Shown: positions 38,900 to 53,089 of the stretch, piece by piece | Position numbering within the stretch: position 1 is the first letter of the stretch | Layout: every line of letters begins with the position of its first letter | DNA from: Rusavskia elegans | Taxonomy: Eukaryota; Ascomycota; Lecanoromycetes; Teloschistales; Teloschistaceae | DNA length: 64,000 bases | Direction: 5' to 3' | NCBI GenBank assembly: GCA_011316305.1 | Contig: SAUG01000006.1 | Location: forward strand, 310,001-374,000 | Program-made: the position numbers and the translations under genes | The notes under the pieces: model-generated | The model's input: only the letters and a program-made list of their open reading frames with translations | Database searches by the model: none | Told to the model about the DNA's origin: nothing

Positions 38900-41800
38900 A
38901 TAGATAGATATAGTTCGACCTAGAAATTAGTAGAAATTACTTCGAAGTCTTCGCTAATTTAGGTATTATTAATTACTTTATTACTAGACGTATTATTAAT
39001 CTACTAGAATTAAAACTTTTATAGTTAATAGGTAAAGTACGGTTCGAAAGCGGTAAGATTATAGATGTTTTAGAAGCGATAAAGCTTTTATAGTTTTATA
39101 GAACCTTTTTTACTATTACTTTTTATATAATATTAGATATAAATTATAATTTAATTTTCGGGAAAGATTTCTAGAAGTAATATAATTTAATACCTAACTA
39201 TAATATCTTAGAAATACGAATTTAAAAGAATAGAATTATATATTAGTTATATAACGCTTTAAATATCTATTATTTATAATTTTTTAAAAATATTCTAATC
39301 GAATTTTTCGAAATTAATTTTAGAAGATTTAAATAATTAATTAGAAAAGGCGTATAGATCTATCTATATATTATATAAAATAAATCCGACTTTCCGAAAT
39401 AATTTAACCCGGTCTAGAAAATAATAGGCTATATAGAACTAGATAGAATTTTCGATCTAAAATTATTAGATTATTATTAAAATAATTTTCTAATAAAATT
39501 ACTACCGAAAAAGCTATTAGATTATATTATTAAAACCGGCGAAACTCGGCTTAGTAATTAAATTTACTATAGTTTATTTTCTAGATAAAATAAGAAATAG
39601 AAATATTAGATTAAATATTTTACCGAATAAAAATTAATTCGATTAAATTAATTTTTTTAGAATATATCTATTTTTTTTACTAAAAGAATAGATAGTAGCT
39701 AGTATATATATATCGACTATCGAAGCTTTAATAGTATAACTATAAAAAATATATATCTATTATTTAAAATTTAAAATTATCTAAATACTATTTGAATAAT
39801 AAAGTACTTTAGTAAAATTAATCTAATAAACGGTTACTAGCAGATTAATATTATTAATAAAAATTATAGAAAAACGGTTTTTAATATTAAAGCTAGTAAA
39901 TATAAATTTTTCGTTATATTTTTTAAATTAACGAACGTATCTATAATATTCTAAACTATAATAAATAATATATTTAGACTATTTTTCGATAATTTTATAA
40001 TTATTTACTTTAATAATATCTTAATCTATTCGAAGAATAAAGAGGAGTATATATAGTATATTAAAGCTATTATAGAAGTATTTAAAAAAATTAACTATTT
40101 ATAAAATCTTTAAAATACCTATTTTATTAAAAGTATATTAAATTCTATAGATATATTATTAGTAATAGAAAAGCCCGTATAGATATAGCGAAAGTAAAAA
40201 CTATTAGAGACTAGCCGCCGCTATAAACGGTATATAATATATAGTCTTTTTTAAAATTATATATTTATTACCGTAGATCTATAGAAAATTTCGCGTTAAT
40301 ATACAGACCTTTCTATAAATTAATCTAGAGTATAAAAAATAAAAAATATAAATTAATTCGAATAAATTTCTCCGCTCGAAATAAATACGAACTAATTAAA
40401 AAAATTATAATAAATAATAAAATATTTATTTAACCCGATATATATCTACTTTTTATTATTAAAATAGATATTTCCGATTTTAGATAGAGCGCCGTTTTTT
40501 ATTAGTTTAATATCGATAGTATTAAATAGCTTATTACTTTTAAAAATAAGGTATTTATATCTATAGAATATAATTACGCTATCTATAAATAAGAACTTTT
40601 TACTATTAAAGAATTTCTATAGCGATAGCGCTACTATATTAAAAACGGAATAACTATAACTATTAGAACGGATTATATAGGTTTATAATATTTTAAAACT
40701 ACTATTAAATTTTCTAGAAAACTCGTTTACTAGCTCGTAGAATTCGGGGAATATAAATTCGATATTAAATATAAACCAGACAGTAAAATAATAGTAGTAG
40801 ATATTCTAAATTAAAAAGGAAACTTCTAATTATTTACCGACGAAATTAATAATTATACGATTTAATTTAATAACGCTATTAGAATTTATATAAAATCTAG
40901 AACTCTATCTAATAATCCGGAAATAAAAGCTATTTTAGAAAAATATAAATATTATTTCCGAGTTAAAAATAATATAATATAGTACTAAAACTCGTTATAA
41001 TATAATTAGATATTCTATATTCTAATATAGGCTTATATAAATTTCCTGGACTATATCTATAAATAATATAGTTACTATTCGTACGAAATAATAATAGATA
41101 TTATTCGTATAAAATAGTAGTAGCCCGAAATAAAAAAAGATATTAAATATTATATTAAATACAATTTTAAATATTAATTTACTACTATCTTTTATAATAT
41201 TAAATAGGATATAATATATTTTTCTAGTACCTAGAAAAATAAATTAAATTCTTTTAAACGCTAGAAATTCGATTTTATTAATCCTTTACTAGAAACTAAC
41301 TAGAGTAATAAATAGATTATAACTACGATTAGATATACTATTAGATAGTCTATAGTTTAATCGCTTCTAAATATAATAGTAAAATACTAGCCGAATTTAT
41401 TATTTATCGAATCTACTATAATTATAGCTTTCCGAAAGAAATTATTACTAATCGAAATATAAACCTTTAGATTCTAACTATAGACAAGGTATACCGCCTG
41501 CTAGGAATTAAATATCGAGATACGACGTTTTATTATCTATAAATAAATAATACTATCGAAAGATTTAATAGAGTTTTCGGAAAAATATTTACTAAATATT
41601 ATATCGGACAGCCGAAAAAAACTTAGAATCTTTATTTAAACTGAATTCTATTTACTATACGTATTCGTATATATATAACTACTAGATTTTTCTCCTTTTT
41701 TTATTTTATAATATTAATCTAATATTACTAATTAATACTTCTAGCTCTTTTCCGGAAAAATATAATAAAAAAATCGATTATATACCGTTTCTTTCGCGCG

Positions 41801-42250
41801 ATTAAATTAAAGTATTTAAAGATATAATAGTATAAATAAAAACTAATAGAATGATATAGAATTTAAAAATAAAAAATAATACTTTTATTAAAAGAAATAT
41901 AGTTTTAATTAGAATTAAATATATTTAAAAATTCGAGGTTAACTAGTATAATCTATATAAGATTATTTAAACGGAGATTTTAAATATCTATATTTTTAAA
42001 CCTTCTATTAAATTAGCTAATAAATACGTAATTAGTAGAAATCGTATAAAGAAGTATTTTATAAAAGAAAAGATTACTATTAGATAGAGAATATTTTTTA
42101 GATATAAAAGACTAAAAAAAGTTACTATAAAGTAGTTTCCGCTAGGCGGAAAATATAAACGAAGAAGACTTTATAAATTAAAGCTAGTAGAAAATCCAGA
42201 TAATAATTATTTACCTAAATTTAAATCTATATCTAAAAATAATATCCGCG
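38900..42250 (+). pseudogene. decayed pol of A2
   Basis: Visible in order are LDINYNLIFGKDF (protease/linker, near 39,135), DYRSFNSITIKN (RT, about 39,711-39,750), IYFNNILIYS (YxDD box with Asp turned to Asn, about 40,002-40,032) and LGIKYRDTTFYYL with NTIERFNR (integrase, about 41,500-41,572). An integrase C-terminal segment VLIRIKYI runs on to about 42,000. No chromodomain was recognised. Limits are approximate. Confidence 0.72.
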
Positions 42251-42259
42251 AAAAAAGTA

Positions 42260-44149
42260 ATAATAAAATATAAACTTTAAAAAAAAAAAGAAATTAATTA
42301 GATTTTTAGTTTTATTTATTATTTTATATATATATATATAGTAAAATATACTCTAATTTTAAATTAGATATTATATTTTTACTTTTTATTTATTTTAAAA
42401 AAAAGTTATTCTCGTTAATTTCCTATAGAATAAAGAGTAAATAAAGATATAAATAATTCTAAAATAATATTAAAGCGGAGATTTTTACTAATTTATAAAA
42501 TTATATTTAATAAAGATTTAATAATAACTTTAGATACGGTTTTTTATTCTAGGATATATACGATATATATTCTTTAATTAAAAAAATTTAAATCGAAAAT
42601 TCGATAAATTAAATCCTTTTTATATTCTAATATAAAGCGAAAATATAATAGAATCGGCTTTTATAATATAATTATTATATTTTAATTATAGCTACGCCGA
42701 AGTCTAAATAACTATTTACTATTTCTTAGTTTTAGTATATCTATCGTCTTTAACGAGGCTAAAGTTCCTATTAAAAATTAGAACGATTTTCATTAATAAA
42801 ATTAAAGTCTATATATTTATATTTCCTTTTATTTTAGAATCGATCTATTTAATATTAAACTATTATATATTATATTTTAAAGATATATATATAACAGGCC
42901 TTATAGTAAACCGTACGGGCGTTAGTAAAAATAGCCGGTAAAAATAATATATTTTCTAGACCCGAAGGCGCTAAAAAGAAAAAAAATAATCTTTAAAAAA
43001 ATATAGGACCGAGCTGAAAATCTAATTATATATAATTAATCTCCGATAAAAATATATAGTTAAATAAATTCGTGGCCTTTAATATATATAATAGAAATTA
43101 AACTAATAGATAACTACTAGCTCTTTTTCTTTTAACTATATTTACTAATAAAGTTTCGGTTTAGATTATAGAAAATTTATCCTCGTATCTAGATTTATTA
43201 GAATTATTAATAATAGGCCAGGAAAGTAAATTTAGAAGACTAAAATCTCTATTATTTTATAGAAAATCGAGCGGAAAAATATTATAGTCTATAATTCGCT
43301 TTAACGACAATTAATATAATTATAGTAGAATAGGAAAAAGCGGTATAGAATTATTATTTATATAGCTTCTAGCTTTCGTATCCGCTCGTTTTTTAGAAGA
43401 TTACGGAATTTATATCTATAATAGAAATTCTATACTAACTATAGATTACGATCTATATAAAAATAAATACGGATATTTATTTTAGTAATATTTCTATAAA
43501 TAATTACTATATATACTTCCGAATTTCTATCGTATATTTATATAGTATACGAAAAGACGGGTAATATCGCTAAAATAAAAGCTATAAAATTTACTCGCTA
43601 AAATTTTATATAGCTAGAATAAAATTAGTCGTTTAAAAGGAAATAGATTATATATATCTCAAAAACGATATAATTATTTAAAAATAGTATTAAGCTTTTA
43701 TAGATATATAATCTAGATAAATCGGCTAAGTTTACTAAAATATTCTATACGAATTTTAATATTTTAACGCCGGAAATTATTAGAAAAGATAACGCTTCCC
43801 GAAATAAATTAACGGAACTATTAATATAAACGATACCTCTATTAAATAGCTTAATTTATAAAATCTATTACTATATAAAGATAGTAATTACTTCTATAAA
43901 TAATAATTATTACTTTATTAACTCGCTATCTATTATTCTATTAGAATTTTATAATAATTTTAATTGCCGCCGAGTTAGATACAATATATTATAATAGTTA
44001 TTTCTACTATTATTAGAATAGATAATCGATAATATTATTAAAAGGAAAAGTTCCGAAAGTCAAAAAGTTCGAGGTTATAGTAGTCGATAGCGAGCTCCTA
44101 TTAATACACTTATTTACTTCTATGTAAATCGTACGAAGGAAGAGAAAAG
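42260..44149 (+). other. A-family 3' region without recognised domain
   Basis: About 1.85 kb lies between the integrase C-terminus and the 3' LTR of A2. The same sequence is present in A1 (about 16,580-18,450, reversed) and A3 (about 61,190-63,050, reversed). Both strands give protein-like runs broken mostly by TAG/TAA, so I cannot decide the coding strand, or whether it codes at all. Confidence 0.45.
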
Positions 44150-44363
44150 TATAGTGATCAAAATTCTAAACCATACGAACGGTTTAAAAGATTATAAAAT
44201 ATATATTAGAATTATATAGTTATATACGAATTCGGATACTAATTAATCCGGTCGCTAATTATAAAAGCGGGTATAGAAACAAATATAAATCTAGCGTGGA
44301 AATACTTGTATATATAAATGCTTTACTTTTTTATAGTTATAGGAAATCAGTTTGAAATTTTAT
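44150..44363 (+). repeat. A2 3' LTR
   Basis: 214-bp LTR, the same length as the 5' copy, starting TATAGTGATC (RIP form of TGTAGT). Confidence 0.83.
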
Positions 44364-47300
44364 ATATTTTAAATTTATATTAACCGAAGAGTTTAGACTA
44401 TCGTATTTATTTTCTATTAAATTATTTTATTATTATAAAGTATAAAAGGTTTTTATAATTTATAAAAATTAATAATTTTAGTAATTTTCTAACGTATATT
44501 TTCTATTATTTTAGTATAACTACTATAGCTAATAGTTTTTTATTATAGATATCGTAGTTTAATTTTACTAGCGATAATTTTATCGATATATATACTACTA
44601 GATACTATTTACTACTATACTATTATAGAAAATATATATCTATAACTAGATCTAATAAATCTATTTCTATTTATAATAGTTTTTTTAAATCGAATATTTT
44701 AAATACTAGGTCTTTTATATATTTTCTTTTAAAATCTTTAAATATTTATTATTTTCTATCTTTCTAATACTATATAATAATATCTTTTATTAAAGTTATA
44801 AAAGTAAAAGTTTTTTAAAATAGTTTTTTATAAACTTCCGATTATAGTTTATAAATCCGAAAAAATTTTATATTTTTTTAATATTCGTTAGTATTTTCTA
44901 TTTTATAAGAGCTTTTAATTTACTAGAATCGATATATAATCTATTATATCTAATAGTAAACTCTAGAAAATTAATTTTTTTTTTATAGAATTTCTATTTT
45001 TTTAATTTAAAATATAAATTTTTTCCTTTTAGATATTTAAAAATTCTACTAACGTATTATTTATATTCTTTAATTATTTTAAAAAAAACTAGAATATTAT
45101 TAAAATAGATAATAATAAATATATCTAGATTTTTTCTAAACGCGTTATTGATTATATTCTAATAGATTACCGAAATATTTATAAATTTAAATAATATAAC
45201 TATATATTTATAATAACCGTACTATATTCGAAAAGCTATTTTCTATTCTTTTCCGACCTTTATTTATATAAGATTATATATCTTTTAAAGGTCGAATTTC
45301 GTAAAATATTATATTCTAGAAAATCTATTCTAAAGCTTGTTAATATTTGGTAATAGATATTAGTTTTAAATTATAATATTATTAAACTTCTAGTAATTAA
45401 TATATAAATATAATATTCCGTCTTTTTTAAATATAAAAAGGATCGGATATTCTACTAGTAATTAAAATTTTCTAATAAATTTTTTTTTTATATTTTTATT
45501 TAGGTATTTATAAAATATTTCTAGTTCCGTCGCAGGTAATAGATAGATAGATTTAAACGTAGGTTATTTATTTAGTTTAAATCTGATTTTATAATTTTAT
45601 AGTTATTATTTAGATAGTATTTTTATAGTTACTTTTTTTTAAAATAAATTTATCTAATTTTTATATTTACCTAGAATTTTTTCTAATAGATTTTCTATTA
45701 ACTTTTTATTAAATAATATAAAGTTTTCGAAAAGTTTATAATTTTTTTTTTCTATCTCTATTTTATTAATCTAGCTAACCTCTACTGGTATCTAATAAAT
45801 CGGATCTAAATAAATTTTAATTATTTTTCTTCGAAGTTATAAATTCGCGTTTTATATTCTATTTTTTATCTATCTAAAATTTCTACTTCGGTATAAACTA
45901 GATATTTTCTATATAAAAGTATTATTTAAAATTAAATATACTTTTTTTCTAATCTATTACTAGATTATAATTTTTTAACTAAAAAATTCTAAATACGATT
46001 TTATAGCTAGCTATTTTAATAATATCGAACTAGAATTCCTTTTAATACTAGTTAATTATTATTTCGAATAATATTATCTTTTCTATAATCTTTCTATTTC
46101 TATTCGGTATTTTATTTCTATTAATAACTATTAAATTATATAGATCTTTTTTTTTAGTCCGAAAAAACTTTTTTTTTTTTAGCTAAATTCTCTAATATAA
46201 AATTTCCGATTATATTTAAATTAATAGATACTTTAATTTTCTATAATTTATTATTAGTTTCGATAATTATTTTAATCTCGAGTATATATATATAGCTAGC
46301 GAAATTTAGTTACTTTTTTCGAACTAAAAAATTATACGTTTATAGTATATTTATTATTATAAAATTTTAACTTTTTTCGAAATATCTTTTATATTTTTAT
46401 ATTTTTTACTTTTATAATTTATTTACGAAATATATTTATAGAATTTCTAATTAAAGATTTTATTTTTTTTCTATTATTTTTTCTAGTATTCGTATCTGCT
46501 ATATATAATATATCCGAAATAGTTATAAATATTATAACTTCCGATTTAAATAAATATTATAGAAACGCGTTAGTATAGCTTTAATAGATACTATCCGGTT
46601 TTTTCTTTTTCTAATTTATAGATTCTATAATTATTATTATAGGAGGCGATCCAGTTAAATAGCACGTACTAATTTTCTATTATTATATTCTTTTATTATA
46701 ATATCGATTTAGAAATAACTTTATTTTTAGAAATATTACTTTCGAGTTTCCTTTCTAATATATCGATAATATTATTTACTTTTTAATTCTACTAATTATT
46801 ATATAGATATTCGTTATTAATATATATTTTATAAACTTTTTTTATACCTTTTATAGATTACTATAAATCTTTCTTTTACTAATTTTTTATTATAAAAGGT
46901 TTAAAGGTATATTAGTTTAACGTTTTCTATTATTATAATTTCCTATCTAAAAACGGCTTTCTTTCTAGTAGATTCTATTAATATTTATAACGAAGCGTTA
47001 TTTATTATAGTTTTTTATAATATTTTATCGTTTTTTATAAACGTAAATTTTTTATTTAAACTAGTTTTCTAGGGTTTAAAACTACTATTATTATTTTTTA
47101 CTAGTTTTTAGATTTTTTTAATATAGTATTAAACTATCGTCGTTATATTTTATTTAACCGATATTTTTTCGCGAAGTAATCTAGTTTACTATAATTATAG
47201 TACGTTTTAGAATTTTTATTTCCTTTATTATTTCTAGAATTCTTTCCTTTATATCGCTATTATATAGAGTCTAGTTCTATTAATATTAGTCCGAAGTAAC

Positions 47301-48080
47301 TTTCTTCGGATTATTATTTATTTAAATACTATCTTCTATAGAGCTATTTCGAATAACGTCTCGTATTATTTTATAGTCTATTATTATAGCGTTTCTTTAT
47401 ATCTCGTTTATATAGTTTATTATTAAAGTCGATAGATATTTTATCTAGATTATCTAGTATATTATATACTCGACTATCGTATATAAATTTATTTTTTACT
47501 CGCTTTTTAAATCCTCGTCTAAATATTATATATAGGGCGTTATTATTTTACTCCGTTAGTAGTACCTATTTTTTAAATCGTACGACGTAGTTAGATACTA
47601 CGTTCTTCCACTAAAGATATTAAATAAAATATTTAGTAATTTAAATTTCGTTAGAAATTTTAAATATTTTATAAATAGGTTTTTTAAACTTTATAAACTA
47701 TATAAAGATATATCTATTATCTTCGTCGTCGTCTATATATTATCGAAGAATAGATTTTTTCTAGTATTAGATTCGTTTTCGAAAATAGAATATAGTAAAA
47801 AGCGTTTTCTTTTTTTCGGATATAAAATAAAATACGAAATATATATTTAATTATACGTACTAGTCTTTTAATTTATTATAATCTCTATAATATTTATTAG
47901 ATTTATTAATTTTAATACTATAAAAGCGTTAATTAAAAGAAGGAATACTTTTATTTTTACTATTATCTTTTATCTAGATTTTCTTTTTTTTAAATTCGGA
48001 CTATTTAATTATATTATTAGAATTACTCAGAGTAAAAATCTTATATTAACCTGCGACAGATATTTTAAAGGTATTTAAAA

Positions 48081-48529
48081 TATTATAAAACTATCTAGAG
48101 GTCCGATATCTCTAAAAGATAATTAGATTTATTAGTATATCTATAAACGAAAATATAACGGACAATTATTTAAATTTAATTAAAGATAAATTAATTAATT
48201 ACTAGAGTAATATATAGCGATAACTAATAAATTAAATATAAATTATAAAGGTATCGAATTCGAAATCTATATAGATAAATAAAATCATTTACTATTTAGA
48301 TTATTTATAGGCTAAAATAACTAAAATAGCTTTATTTTATAGTATTTACTTACTAAAACTACTAAAATTAAAATATTTATAATATTTATTTACTAAATTT
48401 ACTAAAATATTCTTTAGTACTAATATTTTGCTATTTTATATATCTCTGTCTATCGAAACGTAATAGAAAGTCTAGCGTTATACTAAATACTACCGCGTTT
48501 TTTAAAACACGCCGCTTGTATTTATAATA
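48081..48529 (-). repeat. B2 5' LTR
   Basis: 449-bp LTR ending TTATAATA, followed by the duplication TATTT. Confidence 0.83.
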
Positions 48530-49599
48530 TATTTCTATTTATTTTTTATTATAAAAATTCTATTCTGCCGGTAGTATTTAGACCTTTATTTTTTAAAATA
48601 TATATTACTAGTATTTCGGCGGCGGTATAGACGTCTATTATAATATTCTATTTTACTATTATATTATATTTATCTTTCGGTCTAAAATTTTTAGATATAA
48701 TTCGATAATTTTCTATACGAGATAGTTAATCGCTAATATATTACTATAGAATCGAATAATATTCTACGAATTATAATATTTCCTATTATAAAAAGATACG
48801 AATTCTATTTATTTCTAATTAATATTACTTATTAGATTTCGGACGATAGATTAAATAGACCTGTTCTAATATATATATCGATCTTAAAATATCTAATATC
48901 GATAATCGAGTAATCTATATTTATTATCGAGATTTCTTTATATAAATCGATATTTTTTTTTTATTTTTCTAGTTATTTCCGAAACTAATATAATTTTCTA
49001 GTAGATCGTTTCGTATATTTAATAATTATAATAATAAAAAGCTATATCGAAATACTTTTCTATATACTATTAAATAAAAAAAAAAGTATATATTTATTTC
49101 CGATAGTTCTATTATAATTTCTACTAATTCTTTCGCCTATTATTTTATTATAGTTTCTATTGTTTTTTTAGTATATAATATTAAAGGCGTCGGAAATATC
49201 CGAACTTTAATTTCTAGAAATTAGAATTACTAGTACCCCGGCCCTTTAGATAGTTTTTTTACTAAATAATCTAATATCTTTTAATATCTTCGATTCTATC
49301 TATAAATTTCTGTAAACTTTCTTTTTAGTAGTACTAAAATAGATTATTTCTCTGGTACTATTTTTTTCGTTTATTATAAAATAAAAAAACAGTTTAGATA
49401 GAAATATATGGTAAAACTAGATCAGTTATATAAATGTAAGTATCTAAAAACTAGAATATATAATTTATATTATAATAAATAAAATCTCTAGTATTATAGA
49501 TTCTATAAAATAATTTAAAAAAAAATTATTAATTATAAATCTATTTCCAGATATATATATTATACGTATAATCTTTAAACGTTTAACGTCTATAATTAT

Positions 49600-52500
49600 A
49601 GTTTATTTCTATTAAATTCTATTTTTTTTACGTTTTTTTATTAGAGGATTATTTTAATTATATACTTCGATAAGCTTTTAAATATTTTTAAAGTTTTTTT
49701 ATAGCTATTAGGAATTATATTTTTTTAATTAACTAGTTTATTTAATTTGATATTTAGCTTTTAATTCTTTATTTTTTTTAGATTTTATAAATTTTTTATC
49801 TAAAATAGCTTCTATTTTCTATTTTTTTTTATTATTAATAAGATTCGATAATAGATATTCTAGTAGTTTACGATTCTAGCGGCGATAGAATTTTTCTAAT
49901 AAAGATATATATAAGATATTATAAATTTTTAATTTAATTAAAAGAACTAACTAGTAAATTTAAAAGTTTATATATTTTAAAATCCGATATAGTTCTATAA
50001 ATTTAGAAGTAATTTTTTTCGATTATTTAAATTTTAAATTTTTTAAAGATAATAGTATTAAATTATTAACTTTATATTTTATCGGTTAATATTTCTTATT
50101 ATAGTATTTAGTTTAGTTTTTTTAAATTTTATTTTAATTCGTATATATCGATTTATATATCTTTTATAAATTTACGACTTTTTTTTTTACTATTAGTATT
50201 TTTATATTTACTATTTCTCTTTTTATAACGTAATTTTTAATATTTTCGAATATTATATCTAGATTATAGTCTATAAACGCTTCGAAAAAAAATATTTTTA
50301 TAATATTATATTCGCTATTATTATAGACGAATTTAGTAAAAAATAGAAATTTAATTTAGTTTTTCTATTTTTTTAATAAATATATACTTTTAAATAATAT
50401 TTTAATAACTTATTCTATTATATAGTCTATCCGTTTATTTAAAGATAGAATATAGTATTTAACCGACGTTTAATTTTTAAATAATAGTAAATTTCCGACT
50501 AGAATTCGTTTATAAATGGCGAATCTCTATCGCTAATAATTCTATTAGAAATAAATCTTTTATATTAAAGTTTATTAATAATAAATTCTTTAAAATCCTT
50601 TATATTAACTATTTTATGATAAGAGATATATCTTACTATTTTAGTAAATCGATCGACGGCTATAAATATTAAATCTACTACGTTTCGAAAGTATTAAATA
50701 GATAGTAATCTAGTAATAAAATCTATTACTATTTTCTTCTATAGTTATATAAAATATCGAAGATTTTAAAGCTTTCTATATAGTTTATATCTATAGATTT
50801 TAATTTATTAATAGATATTATATATTTCTATATCCTTTTTAATATATTTAAATAGTTTCGGCTAGCTATAGCTGCGTCGAATAAACAATAATATTTACTA
50901 GTATCTAAAATATCTAGCTATAAAATCGTTATAGTATTTTATTAGGAATTTTATATATAGTATTTTATCTTCGAATATATATAAAGATTTTTTATAAAAA
51001 AGAAAATCAGTTTCTATTTCTATATTTTATAGCTCGGCTTTTTTTTCGATTTATATTAAATAGTCTATAAACGTTTTTAAATATCGGCGTTCCGATTTTA
51101 AAATTAGATAAATTTATTACGTATACTAGAAATTACTTTATTATAAACCGATTTATTAATAGTAATCTTCTACGCTGTTTAATATAAAATATATAGGCTA
51201 TAGTATATATTTCTAACGATAGAATTTATTCCGTTATTATATTTTTTATTAGAAATAGTTATCGCTAATCTATCGCTACCTCGTCGACGGCCTATTATAC
51301 CCGAAAGTATTTTTAATATACGAAATATATCGTATTATTTATTTAGTAATAAAAGATTAATTCTATTATCTTTAGAGTTTTTAGATTTTATAGAAAGTTT
51401 TTTAAATCCTCTAGTTATACGCCTACGTAAAACGTAATTAATTCGAATCTTTTATATAGTAAACGGTTTACTACTAGATTTATAGCTACTAAAGTTTAGT
51501 TTCTATTAAAATATAGCTAAAATTATTTAGATTTAAAAATTAATATTTTTTCAATCCGTTCTTTTAGAAGGCGGATTAGCTAGATTAGTTTTTTTTAAAT
51601 AATAAAAGATATTAAAATCTATAGCAGCTAATTTTAATAACCTAGTAATATTATTAAATTTTAAACTTTTTAACTTTTATAAAATTCTAAAGGTTATTAT
51701 AATCTATCTAGACCTTTACTATATATTTTATATCTTTAAAATAATATTTCTATTATTCGAAAACTTTAATAATAGTAAAAAGTTCGCTATTATATATTTT
51801 ATAATTGTATTTAATAGAAACTATCTTCTTTAATTAGAATATAACTAGATACTAGCGACTATTTATATTAGATTAAAATATAATTCTAGTTAATCCGATT
51901 TTAGAAATATTAGTTTTAATATAGATTTCTTTTTTTTAATTAAAATACTATAATATTCCGGTAGTATCGAAAATATATTTTAGTTTTTTAAAAGTCTTTT
52001 AGATTTTAATAGTCTAGTAAAGCGGTTCCGATTTCTTTTCGGCTATATTCTCTATAAATAAATTCGTTAGAAACGTTATAATCCGAGAATACTAGTAAAT
52101 AAAACGCCGATAGAAGTTAATAAATTCTAAAAAGATCTAAACTTTCTAGTAAATCTTTAAAACTAGCTATTTTTAAATAGTTTTTACTCGTTTTAAATCT
52201 ATCGATATATCTTCCGTAGATATAATAAAGCCTAAAAACTCTATATATTTAATATTAAAAATATACTTTTTAAAGTTAAAATATAGCTATTAATTATAAA
52301 GTTTTTAAATAATCTATTTAATATATTTCTAATAATAATTTTCCGAATTAGAAAAGATTAGAATATTATCTAGATAGACTCTATAATAAATATTAACTAA
52401 TTTTTTTAAAGCCCGATTAATATAGGTTTAGAAAGTTATAAATATATTAATAAAACCGAAAAGTATTATAAAATATTCGAAATATTTATATTTTATATAA

Positions 52501-53000
52501 AATACAGTCTTCTATTTATTACTTTTTTTAATTTTAATTCGATAATAGAAATCTTTAATATTATATTTAAAAAAGTATTTTATTTTAGATAATCGATCTA
52601 AAATCTTAGAAATAAAAAGTAAAGAATAATAGTTTTTAATTATTACTTTATTAAAGCCTTTATAGTCGACGTATATACGAAAACTATTATCTTTTTTTAA
52701 TATAAAAAAAATTAAAACTTTTATAGAAAATATTAAATAATAGATTCAGTTTTCTTTTAAAATACTATTTAGATAATTCTATAGTTTATCGAACTCGCGT
52801 TTAAATAAACTATATATTAGACTATATAGTAGATTTTTTCTATCTAATTTAATTATATAATCGGTATTTTTAAACAGCGATAAAAATCTACTAGATATAT
52901 ATTATAAACTTCGATTATTTTATATATAGGTTTCGGAATCGATAGTTTAGACTATTATATATTCTCGTCGTCTTTATTTTTATTAGCGCCGTTAGCTTTC
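49600..53000 (-). pseudogene. decayed pol of element C
   Basis: Minus-strand RT motifs (YVDYKGFN near 52,660 and YLDNILIF near 52,370) and a following integrase-like region. It is heavily RIP-mutated with approximate limits. Gag should lie in about 53,000-55,180. Confidence 0.65.
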
Positions 53001-53089
53001 GTCTATATAGCGGTATCGTTATTAGATTTCGTATATACGGCGATATCGATATTAAATTTTATATATACGGCGGTAATCGATATTATATA
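53000..53089 (-). repeat. 3 x 30-bp in-frame tandem repeat in element C
   Basis: Units at 53000-53029, 53030-53059 and 53060-53089 follow the pattern CGTATATACGGCGATATCG plus ATATTAAATTT. A 30-bp period equals ten codons, so it probably lay inside the gag-pol frame, near the gag/pol junction. Confidence 0.65.

Larger units (their letters stand above)
37053..44363 (+). mobile_element. element A2: Ty3/gypsy LTR retrotransposon inside B2
   Basis: This is the only uninterrupted A copy, 7,311 bp. LTRs of 214 bp lie at 37053-37266 and 44150-44363, with target duplication ATATT (37048-37052 and 44364-44368). Splicing the flanks restores the B1 sequence at 26,840. Order on the plus strand is gag with an Arg-Gly-rich tail and zinc knuckle, protease, RT, RNase H, integrase, then about 1.85 kb without a recognised domain before the 3' LTR. 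Confidence 0.9.
34007..48529 (-). mobile_element. element B2: B-family chromovirus inside C, carrying A2, SINE-3 and MITE-2
   Basis: LTRs of 449 bp lie at 34007-34455 and 48081-48529, with the perfect duplication TATTT (34002-34006 and 48530-48534). After removing A2, SINE-3 and MITE-2 with their duplications, about 6.6 kb remains, against 6.64 kb for B1. The interior is colinear with B1 on both sides of A2: 37,030 matches 26,830 and 44,365 matches 26,845. It is more heavily mutated than B1. Confidence 0.87.
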
